Assembly: GCF_052114605.1 (NCBI RefSeq)
Contig: NZ_JBFRFB010000010.1
Location: 1 to 64,000, forward strand
Direction: 5' to 3'
From: Microvirga sp052114605
GTDB taxonomy: Bacteria; Pseudomonadota; Alphaproteobacteria; Rhizobiales; Beijerinckiaceae
Length of the DNA stretch: 64,000 nucleotides
Made by a program: the position numbers and the translations under genes. This document shows positions 57,475 to 64,000 of this stretch, piece by piece; the stretch's first letter is position 1, and every line of letters begins with the position of its first letter. The notes beneath the pieces are model-generated. The model saw only the letters and a list, made by a program, of their open reading frames with translations. It was not told the DNA's origin and ran no database searches.

Positions 57475-59888
57475 GAGCTTGACCTTGTACGTCTGTGTTC
57501 ACGCATTCGACGTTGAGAAGCGGATTGCGCTCGCGCTTTGGGTCGATCCTTCGTTGGACTTTTTACCAGCGTCATGGCGATCGGTTTTGCCTTGGCCTGT
57601 CCCTCGGCCAGATCTTCGGAAAGAAGTCGGCGGATTTCGGCCAACAGCAGGACCTGCTTGGAGTTGGCTTCAATGCGGCCTTCCAGGCGATCGAGCAGAA
57701 CGCGCAGAGAGCGCCGGTCCTCAGGAGACCGTAGAAGCTTGGGTAGAGCCGCAAGCGCCCTCACCGGCTCGAAGTCGACGATATACGACTGCTCGCGAAT
57801 GATGCCGCGGGCCCGTTCTGCCGGCATGTCGAGAAGGCCGATGTCCTGTCCGACGAGTTCGCGTGCCTTCTTCATAGCTGAAAGCCGCCGCCTTCCCGTG
57901 CCCTCCTTCGCCAGCAGGAGTGCCGCACGGACGATGGCTTCCGTCCGGTTTCCATCCTCGATATGCGCAAGTGCCTCCTTGACTAGAGCAGCGTTGCGGA
58001 TATCGACGGCCTCCTCGGGTTCGGCAAATTGCGCGGAATCCGCCATCCCGATGCTGGCTGGGCCATAGGTGCGGAAGAAGGCGCTCTCTACCGCAGCATC
58101 GCGCAGATCGCGATAAAGATCCAACGAAGCGGACGTCATGGCGGCCGTCCAGTGCTCCATCATGACCATGGGACTATCGTTGTCGCGCGACAAACGGTTC
58201 GCCTTGGCCAGATCGGCCATGCCTTTGAGAGGCCACAGGAATGGGTTGAGGTCCGACACCGCCCAGCGCTGCGATCTTTGCGGATGCATTGCCCGCCTCA
58301 TCTCTGCGCCGGCAGGCGTCACTATCGCTGAGATGAAGGGATGAACGAAGGTTTCGTAGGTGGATGCCAAGGCTTCGGAAGCGGTTTCGACTGCCTTGAA
58401 TGGCATCTCGTCTTTGCGTTCATATTTCTGCAGAACCTGAAGATCCTCGACTCGCCGCTCGGTCAGGAGCACGTCATAATGTACGGCTCCATCGGATTCA
58501 TGCTCTTCGACCTGCATGCCGTACAAGCCCGGCGGCAAATGCTCGATATACCCGATCAAATCGGTGATCTGAGTGTACTCACGCTTTGCGACCTGGCCCG
58601 ACACGAAGATGCCCAGATGCCCGACGCTTTTGTGCATCAAGCCAATGATGACCTGTCCATTCGCCTTGAGCGCCTCCGTCGTCGGGTAGAGATCGGCTAC
58701 CCAGTTGAAAGCCTGTTGCGGCGGGGTGATGTTGTCCCCGAGTGACGCGAACAGGATGATGGGCGACTTGATGGCCCGCAGGTCGAAGGCTCGTCCCTCG
58801 GACCATTCAGCGTCACCATCAGCAAGATTGTTTCCGACAAACAGATTCTCGACGATCCAGCGGATCTCGTCCCGGTTCATCAGAAAGAAACCACCCCACC
58901 AGCGTTCGAATTCAAGGAAGCGCTCCGGTTCGGTATCGACCTTCGAGAAGAGCGTGTAGTACTTGTCGAAATAGGTGTTGGCCGGATTCAGGTACTCGAA
59001 GTTTTCGACGAGGTAGGCCCCGTCGAATTTGCCCGCGCCGAGATCGCTCGCGAGGAGTGCGGGCCAAGTGCCTCCGAGGATGCCTCCGGCGTAACGCATC
59101 GGGTTTTCGCCATCATTGCCGGCCCAATACGACATCGGCGCTCCATTGATGACGATGGGCCCTACCAGGTCCGGCTCCATGGCGCCGACGAGCATGGATG
59201 CCCACCCGCCCTGGCAGTTCCCAAAAAGGACGGGCTTGCGCGTTTTTGGATGGCACTCGCCAACGATGCGCAGGAACTCCGCCTCGGCACGGGAGACGTC
59301 CGCTAGCGTCTGCCCAGGCATCGGATCGGGAAAGAAGATCACGCAATAGACCGGGTGGCCTGCCTTGAGCGCTACGCCGACCTGCGAGTCCTGCTTGAAC
59401 CCGCCGATGCCCGGTCCATGGCCGGCCCGCGGGTCGATGATGACGAAGGGCCTCAGCTCCGGATCGGTTTTAATGCCATCCGGCGGAACGATGCGCACTA
59501 GGGCATAGTTCGCAGGGCGCTCGAATGTGCGGGCGTCAGCAACCATCTCCCAATCAAAATCCAGCAAAGGCGGCTTGCCGGCCTTCTCATGTTCGATCCA
59601 ATTGTTGCCGCGCTGTCGCAGCGTGTCCCAGAACAGGATCGAGCGCTGCGAGAAGTCGAGCCAATAGGCGCTTGCGTCACGCCAAAGATCCAGAGGCGAC
59701 GCCGTGCGACTTAATCCGTCAACCATTGGCTCACTCGCAGCCTTCACAGCATCGAAGTAGTGCTGCGCTGCCTTAGTGCACCTTTCCTGATAGACCTGTG
59801 TAATCTTCGTCTGCAAGCGGCCGAATTCGATCAGACCCGTTTCAAGCTCATGCTGGTCGGCTTTGGTCGTCGGTTCATGTCCTGGCAT
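57471..59888 (-). CDS. DUF3141 protein (PhaC-like alpha/beta-hydrolase fold)
   Basis: 805 residues from ATG 59888 (AGGAG upstream). Residues ~50-420 resemble polyhydroxyalkanoate synthase-type alpha/beta hydrolases: IIDPRAGHGPGIGGFKQDSQ, VYCVIFFPDPMPGQTLAD, and the nucleophile elbow PVLFGNCQGGWASM (Cys225, the G-x-C-x-G-G box of PhaC). Later come LFASLGDNITPPQQAFNWVA (acidic triad region) and HKSVGHLGIFVSG (His). The ~350-residue C-terminal extension is helical and ends very basic (RRMREHRRTRS). No signal peptide or membrane helix. Coupled to fabI. Known in Rhizobiales beside pta/ackA; biochemical role unproven. Confidence 0.85.
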   Translation of the reverse strand: MPGHEPTTKADQHELETGLIEFGRLQTKITQVYQERCTKAAQHYFDAVKAASEPMVDGLSRTASPLDLWRDASAYWLDFSQRSILFWDTLRQRGNNWIEHEKAGKPPLLDFDWEMVADARTFERPANYALVRIVPPDGIKTDPELRPFVIIDPRAGHGPGIGGFKQDSQVGVALKAGHPVYCVIFFPDPMPGQTLADVSRAEAEFLRIVGECHPKTRKPVLFGNCQGGWASMLVGAMEPDLVGPIVINGAPMSYWAGNDGENPMRYAGGILGGTWPALLASDLGAGKFDGAYLVENFEYLNPANTYFDKYYTLFSKVDTEPERFLEFERWWGGFFLMNRDEIRWIVENLFVGNNLADGDAEWSEGRAFDLRAIKSPIILFASLGDNITPPQQAFNWVADLYPTTEALKANGQVIIGLMHKSVGHLGIFVSGQVAKREYTQITDLIGYIEHLPPGLYGMQVEEHESDGAVHYDVLLTERRVEDLQVLQKYERKDEMPFKAVETASEALASTYETFVHPFISAIVTPAGAEMRRAMHPQRSQRWAVSDLNPFLWPLKGMADLAKANRLSRDNDSPMVMMEHWTAAMTSASLDLYRDLRDAAVESAFFRTYGPASIGMADSAQFAEPEEAVDIRNAALVKEALAHIEDGNRTEAIVRAALLLAKEGTGRRRLSAMKKARELVGQDIGLLDMPAERARGIIREQSYIVDFEPVRALAALPKLLRSPEDRRSLRVLLDRLEGRIEANSKQVLLLAEIRRLLSEDLAEGQAKAKPIAMTLVKSPTKDRPKARAQSASQRRMREHRRTRSSS

Positions 59889-59917
59889 CGGCGACGTCCA
59901 CTCCTGGAAGGTTGATT

Positions 59918-60430
59918 TCACTTCTTGGTTTCGCCCCATCTGAGGAAAAATCCGACATCTCCCGGAAGCCCCCCTGGCCACTCAATGATCTGCGCGCTGA
60001 GTTTGAAGCCTACGGGTTGAAGCTGATCACGCCACAATTCGTAGGCTTGCCGTGGTCGTCCAGTGAGAGTGCTCGGCCATTCCGGATCCGCGTTGTTGAT
60101 CCCGCGGCCATGATCAGTACACATCGCGTTGGGAAAGCGCATGACCATCAGCTCGGTCTGGCCGCGCTCCGCAGCGGACCGAAGTTTGCTCCGCAGCGGC
60201 TGCAGAATTTCATTCAGCCGCTCGGGTGTCAGGTCAATGGGTTCGGCCATCCGCTTGATCAAACCCTGACGAGCCTTCTCGGCTTGGTCCATGCCGTCCA
60301 CGGATTTCATGGCTTTCGCCATCTGCATGTCAGTCATATATTTCCGCAGGTCAGCCGCCGACATGAACGTCTCGTCCCCAAGTTCACTGAGGGCCTTGTC
60401 TTGGTCCGGCTTGCTCTTGAGAGGCTCCAT
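59918..60430 (-). CDS. hypothetical protein in the pta-ackA-DUF3141 operon
   Basis: 170 residues from ATG 60430, with AGGGAG upstream; the longer upstream frame overlaps ackA and is not conserved-looking. N-terminal half helical (LRKYMTDMQMAKAMKSVDGM, RLNEILQPLRSKLRSAAERG), C-terminal half strand-rich (LMVMRFPNAMCTDHGRGINN, AYELWRDQLQPVGFKLSAQI, LPGDVGFFLRWGE). No membrane segment. Sits 17 bases after ackA and 29 before the DUF3141 start. Not recognised as a named family; constant neighbours suggest a partner of the DUF3141 protein or of acyl-phosphate metabolism. Confidence 0.75.
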   Translation of the reverse strand: MEPLKSKPDQDKALSELGDETFMSAADLRKYMTDMQMAKAMKSVDGMDQAEKARQGLIKRMAEPIDLTPERLNEILQPLRSKLRSAAERGQTELMVMRFPNAMCTDHGRGINNADPEWPSTLTGRPRQAYELWRDQLQPVGFKLSAQIIEWPGGLPGDVGFFLRWGETKK

Positions 60431-60447
60431 GACTTCAATCTCCCTGG

Positions 60448-61653
60448 TCAGGATGCGAGCCTGGCTTGCGTGGCAGCGAGGGCGCTGCGCGTTTGCCGTG
60501 CGATCACGAGTTCTTCGTTGGTGGGCATGACCCATGCTGTAGGTCCGGATCCGCTGGATATTCGCGGTCCTCCGGCGCGGTTGGCGGCCTCATCAAGGAT
60601 GAAGCCCGCCCATGTGAGGCCCGCGAGCACCTCGGCCCGCGTCGCCACATCGTTCTCGCCGATCCCGGCGGTGAAAACGATTCCGTCAACGCCGCCAAGC
60701 GCCGCCACGAGCGAACCGATCTCACGGATGATGCGGTAGACGAACATGTCGATGGCGCGCCTGGCGTCTACATCCATTGCCTTTGACCGCAATATCCGCA
60801 TGTCGTTCGAGATGCCGGAAACCCCGAGGAGTCCCGACTTGGTATAGAGCACGCGCTCGGCCTCTTCGGGACTGAGCTTCATCTCTCGGAGCATGAAGAA
60901 CACGACGCCAGCATCGATGGCGCCGCAGCGTGTTCCCATAGGAAGTCCATCAAGGGCGGAGAAACCCATAGTCGTCGCGATGCTGATCCCTTCCCGGAGC
61001 GCGCATAGGCTCGCGCCATTGCCAAGATGGGCGACAATCACTCGTCCCTTTGCCAACTGCGGATCGTAATCCTTCAGCACGGATGCAATGTAATCGTAGG
61101 AAAGACCGTGAAAGCCGTAGCGCCGCACGCCACGCTCCCGTATGGAACGCGGCAGGGCAAACAGGCTCGCGATGTCGGACTGGGTCTGGTGAAAGGCCGT
61201 GTCGAAGCATGCGACCTGCTGCATTCCCGGCAGACGCCGTTGAACAATCCGGATCGGCTCCAAATTGTGAGGCTGGTGCAGTGGGGCAAGCGGCACCAGC
61301 GTCTCAAGTCTCTGGATAACGGCGTCATCAACGAGAACCGGACAGGAGAAAGCCTCACCTCCATGAACGACCCGGTGCCCGATGGCGGCAAGCTTGCGTC
61401 CCTCTTGGTGCTGGCGCAACCAGGAGATCAGGTGCATCAACGCTTCCTCGTGTCCAATCCGGTCGCCAGAACTCCACGTCATCTCATCGAGAAGTGGCCC
61501 GTCCGTACCCTTGACAAGGAAATGCGCCGCCCCTCCCAGGCCTTCATAGAGTCCCTTCCAGACGAGTTGCGGCTCGGCGCCGTCGAGCATGTCGAAGACC
61601 TGGAATTTAAGGCTTGATGATCCTGCATTGAGGACGATGAGAACGGGGATCAT
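60448..61653 (-). CDS. ackA: acetate kinase (acetate/propionate family)
   Basis: 401 residues. ASKHA-fold landmarks: VLNAGSSSLKFQVFD (phosphate 1), AIGHRVVHGGEAFSCPVLVD, FDTAFHQTQ, RRYGFHGLSYDYIASVL, VIVAHLGNGASLCALREG (phosphate 2) and VDGIVFTAGIGENDVATRAE (adenosine loop). Converts acetyl-phosphate + ADP to acetate + ATP, or the propionyl/butyryl equivalent. Starts three bases after pta, so they are translationally linked; the pair interconverts acyl-CoA and free acid. Confidence 0.95.
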   Translation of the reverse strand: MIPVLIVLNAGSSSLKFQVFDMLDGAEPQLVWKGLYEGLGGAAHFLVKGTDGPLLDEMTWSSGDRIGHEEALMHLISWLRQHQEGRKLAAIGHRVVHGGEAFSCPVLVDDAVIQRLETLVPLAPLHQPHNLEPIRIVQRRLPGMQQVACFDTAFHQTQSDIASLFALPRSIRERGVRRYGFHGLSYDYIASVLKDYDPQLAKGRVIVAHLGNGASLCALREGISIATTMGFSALDGLPMGTRCGAIDAGVVFFMLREMKLSPEEAERVLYTKSGLLGVSGISNDMRILRSKAMDVDARRAIDMFVYRIIREIGSLVAALGGVDGIVFTAGIGENDVATRAEVLAGLTWAGFILDEAANRAGGPRISSGSGPTAWVMPTNEELVIARQTRSALAATQARLAS

Positions 61654-61656
61654 CAG

Positions 61657-62637
61657 TCAGACCTCCGGGATGGCAAGGCGCTTGCGCTGCGCATCGGCTA
61701 CGAGCGAAGCCACGGCGCAGGAGGCCAGCCGGGTGATCGTCGAATCGGCGCGGCTCGTGAGGATGATCGGAACACGGGCGCCGAGCACGATGCCGGCGGC
61801 ATCGGCATCCGCCAGGAAGGTCAGACTCTTGGCGAGCATGTTGCCTGCTTCGAGATCTGGGACCACGAGGACGTTGGCCTGCCCGGCCACCGGCGACTCA
61901 ATCTTCTTGATCTTCGCCGCGCCGAGGTCGATGGCGTTATCGAGTGCGAGGGGCCCATCGAGAATCCCGCCTGTGATCTGTCCGCGATCCGCCATCTTGC
62001 ATAAAGCCGCAGCCTCGATAGTCGAAGGCACCTTAGGGTTGACGGTCTCTATCGCGGACAGGATCGCAACCCGCACCGGATCGACCCGCAAAGCTCGCGC
62101 CAGGTCGATAGCGTTCTGAACGATGTGGACTTTGTCCTCCAGCGTCGGCGCGATATTGATGGCGGCATCCGTGATGATAAGCGCCGTCTCATGCGTCGGA
62201 ACGTCCATGACGAAGCAGTGACTGATCCGGCGTGCAGTGCGCAGCCCACCCTCGCGGCGGACCACGGCCGCCATGAGCTCATCCGTGTGCAGACTGCCTT
62301 TCATCAAAGCATCGGCATCACCGGATTTGACAAGCTCCACGGCCTTTTCGGCTGCCTCATGGCTATACTGGGCATCGACGACGCGCATTCGGGAGACGTC
62401 CTTGCCGAGCGCCTCCGCAGCAGCCTTGATCCTGGCTAGCGGTCCGACCAGGATCGGCTCGATCAGTCCAAGATCAGCCGCCTCGAAGACCGCTCCGAGG
62501 GATGCCGCGTCGCAAGGGTAGGCCACAGCCACCTTCAGCTTTGGGACAGATTGAGCCTCAGCGACCAGCCGCTCATACTTGTCATGTCGCCGCGTATCTT
62601 GCTGTGGCGTACCTTGCGTCGGAACCGCAACCGTCAT
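61657..62637 (-). CDS. pta: phosphate acetyl/butyryltransferase
   Basis: 326 residues from ATG 62637 (GGAG upstream; longer upstream frame rejected). PTA_PTB fold: LKVAVAYPCDAASLGAVFEA, LIEPILVGPLARIKAAAEAL, SGDADALMKGSLHTDELMAA, DAAINIAPTLEDKVHIVQNA, GPLALDNAIDLGAA, AGQANVLVVPDLEAGNMLAK. Transfers the acyl group between CoA and phosphate. Some rhizobial relatives are fused to an N-terminal MaoC hydratase domain; none is present here. Heads the operon pta-ackA-hypothetical-DUF3141-fabI. Acyl length (acetyl versus butyryl) is not settled by sequence. Confidence 0.88.
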   Translation of the reverse strand: MTVAVPTQGTPQQDTRRHDKYERLVAEAQSVPKLKVAVAYPCDAASLGAVFEAADLGLIEPILVGPLARIKAAAEALGKDVSRMRVVDAQYSHEAAEKAVELVKSGDADALMKGSLHTDELMAAVVRREGGLRTARRISHCFVMDVPTHETALIITDAAINIAPTLEDKVHIVQNAIDLARALRVDPVRVAILSAIETVNPKVPSTIEAAALCKMADRGQITGGILDGPLALDNAIDLGAAKIKKIESPVAGQANVLVVPDLEAGNMLAKSLTFLADADAAGIVLGARVPIILTSRADSTITRLASCAVASLVADAQRKRLAIPEV

Positions 62638-62901
62638 GATGATCTCCGCGCTCTGCTCCTGACGGGCGGCCGCAATGGGCCACCGGTTGCCGCCGGATTT
62701 GCGAGTCGTTGGCCGGAACACGTGTCATGCCAAATCTCGTCATACGGCTCATATGAGAAGGCGATTATGATCCTTCCGACATTCGCTGCTTGACCGGTTG
62801 AGCCAATGCTTTGACAGTTTAGGACTGCCCGCCGGGGAAGAGAGCGGTCAAATTCGCCCTCACGACGATGATGGACCTGACTTGATCCCACGGCGACTGG
62901 C

Positions 62902-63363
62902 TCAGAGAGGCTTTTCCATAGGACTTTGAAGCTCGCCCTGCCTCCGATTGCCGCCATAACGCCGCAGTTTACGGAAACGTCTTTTTGGGACACGAAGGTG
63001 GCAGGCACGCCACGCAGACGGAGTCTGACCCGACCAACGCCGGAACGCACGCGTGAATGCGCTAGGCTCGGAATATCTGAGAACCGTCGCGATCTGACTA
63101 AGCTCCATGTCGGTGTTGGCCAGCAGATCACATGCGATCTCGAAGCGGACCTCATTGGCTACCTGCCGGAATGCAAGTCCCTCAATGCGCAGGTGTCGGC
63201 TCAAGGTGCGGCGGTGCATCGAGAAGAGACGGGCGATTGTGGCGGCGGAACAGGTGTCCCGCAACAGTTCCGTTCGTAGCAGGCGGCGTAAATCCCTCGT
63301 CAAGGGGCCGACGATAAGGGTCGTGTCTGATCCGTCTGCCGTTTGGGTAGATGGCATCTCCAT
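62902..63363 (-). CDS. AraC-type DNA-binding protein lacking the sensor domain
   Basis: 153 residues. Helix-turn-helix 1 in CSAATIARLFSMHRRTLSRH, helix-turn-helix 2 in LSQIATVLRYSEPSAFTRAF, followed by RRWSGQTPSAWR, the C-terminal signature of AraC/XylS proteins. Full-length relatives carry a ~200-residue N-terminal sensor domain that is absent here; only a 40-residue unstructured lead precedes the HTH. AGGAG lies close upstream, so translation is plausible. Either a stand-alone DNA-binding protein or the remaining 3' half of a truncated regulator. Lies 264 bases from pta. Confidence 0.7.
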   Translation of the reverse strand: MEMPSTQTADGSDTTLIVGPLTRDLRRLLRTELLRDTCSAATIARLFSMHRRTLSRHLRIEGLAFRQVANEVRFEIACDLLANTDMELSQIATVLRYSEPSAFTRAFRRWSGQTPSAWRACHLRVPKRRFRKLRRYGGNRRQGELQSPMEKPL

Positions 63364-63490
63364 CGCTCCTTCCCCCTTCCTGACAGGCCTCGCTCTACCA
63401 AATCGATCTCATCTTAGTCGCTACCTATCCGCCTGCTTGACCACTTGAGACTTTCTCTTGACAGTTCAGGAAGGCCAGCAGGATGTTCGA

Positions 63491-64000
63491 CTAGACACCC
63501 TCTTCGGGCGGGGCTCCCTTAACGAGCTTGAGAGCTTGTCTGGCGGCGGCAGGCCCAGGGTCGTTGCTGCCCGACACCTGAACAGTCGGGAAGGCGAATT
63601 TGATCTCGTTCTCGTCGAAGGCCGTCTTGAGCAATGCGTAAGCTTTGCGGCGGATCACGAACTGCTCGCCTGGGCGCGTCATCATTTTCATGCGCAGCTG
63701 GATCGCGAAATCGCCGAACTGTTCGATACCCTGCATTTTCAGGGACTCGATGATATTGGGCGCGATTTCCGGATCCGCGGCCAAGTCCTTGCCGACCTGT
63801 TTGATGACCTTCTTGGCCCTGTCGATATCGGTATCGTAGGTGACGCTGATGGTCATCTTGTCGATAACCCAATCGCGGCTCATGTTTTCCACTGCCCCGA
63901 GCTGCCCATATGGGACTGTGAAGACCGGACCGCGATGATGCCGCAATTTGACAGAGCGGAATCCCAATTTTTCCACGGTGCCCTTGTAACTGCCGCTCTG
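63491..64000 (-). CDS. MscS-family mechanosensitive channel, C-terminal part (runs off right edge)
   Basis: The frame is open to base 64000, so the N-terminal helices lie outside. The visible 169 residues include YKGTVEKLGFRSVKLRHHRG and FTVPYGQLGAVENMSRDW, the MscS beta-domain and upper C-terminal region, then the alpha/beta vestibule (MTISVTYDTDIDRAKKVIKQ, RRKAYALLKTAFDENEIKFA). Forms an inner-membrane pressure-release or solute-sensing channel. Cannot say which subfamily without the membrane part. Confidence 0.85.
   Translation of the reverse strand, partial: QSGSYKGTVEKLGFRSVKLRHHRGPVFTVPYGQLGAVENMSRDWVIDKMTISVTYDTDIDRAKKVIKQVGKDLAADPEIAPNIIESLKMQGIEQFGDFAIQLRMKMMTRPGEQFVIRRKAYALLKTAFDENEIKFAFPTVQVSGSNDPGPAAARQALKLVKGAPPEEGV

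Noticed and set aside
59889..59981. Longer start for the DUF3141 protein
   Set aside because: Would overlap the upstream gene by over 60 bases; the ATG at 59888 has its own AGGAG and a better N-terminus.

Overview
The window reads as chromosome of an alphaproteobacterium, most likely a member of the Hyphomicrobiales (Rhizobiales; a Microvirga-, Methylobacterium- or Bosea-like organism). The evidence is family content: an HWE-type histidine kinase paired with a KaiC-like ATPase, a rhizobial-style Crp/Fnr regulator, an Omp25-type porin, FkbM and large multi-domain glycosyltransferases, a DUF3141 protein with pta/ackA/fabI, and strongly GC-biased codon use. The genus cannot be fixed from sequence alone. 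No rRNA, no convincing tRNA and no CRISPR array was seen.

Layout. 1-7.8 kb: an AT-richer accessory block of surface-glycan genes (two paralogous glycosyltransferase pairs in opposite orientation plus an FkbM methyltransferase). It lies between a broken serine-recombinase end (left edge) and a broken IS5-type transposase. 7.8-8.6 kb: gene-free DNA with terminator-like hairpins. 8.6-12.2 kb: HWE kinase and KaiC-like ATPase with overlapping ends, divergent from a Crp/Fnr regulator. 12.4-14.9 kb: cold-shock gene with a long leader, then four small uncharacterised genes and a spermidine-synthase-like protein. 15-20.4 kb: a decayed Omp25-like porin and a large RTX/Ig-like/cadherin-like adhesin split by two frameshifts. 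21.2-28.6 kb: AraC regulator, small membrane protein, DUF4105 protein, and a transport/peptidase operon (AbgT family, M20 peptidase, SLC13 permease). 29.1-34.4 kb: RND efflux operon with two adaptors. 34.5-36.4 kb: a small coupled ORF and a repeat-rich membrane protein. 36.8-42.3 kb: a seven-gene Mrp-like cation/proton antiporter operon in the order E-F-G-(DUF4040+B)-C-D-D'. 42.4-43.4 kb: an ABC exporter membrane domain with no ATPase.

43.6-53.7 kb is a coherent catabolic locus. A LacI regulator, a GH43 glycosidase and a Gfo/Idh/MocA dehydrogenase run leftwards. A sugar ABC transporter (binding protein, two permeases, ATPase), a TIM-barrel isomerase/epimerase and a second Gfo/Idh/MocA dehydrogenase run rightwards. 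A perfect LacI-type palindrome sits between the arms. The reading is xyloside or arabinoside uptake and breakdown under one repressor.

53.7-64 kb: a secreted small protein killed by a stop at its signal-peptide boundary, then a leftward block: a HlyD-like adaptor with a DUF3302-like partner, and the gene set pta-ackA-hypothetical-DUF3141-fabI. After these come an AraC-type protein reduced to its DNA-binding half and the C-terminal part of an MscS channel running off the right edge. Several genes here (recombinase, transposase, porin, adhesin, secreted protein) are visibly broken, so the window mixes working operons with decaying accessory DNA. Unless stated otherwise, frameshifts could also be sequencing errors.
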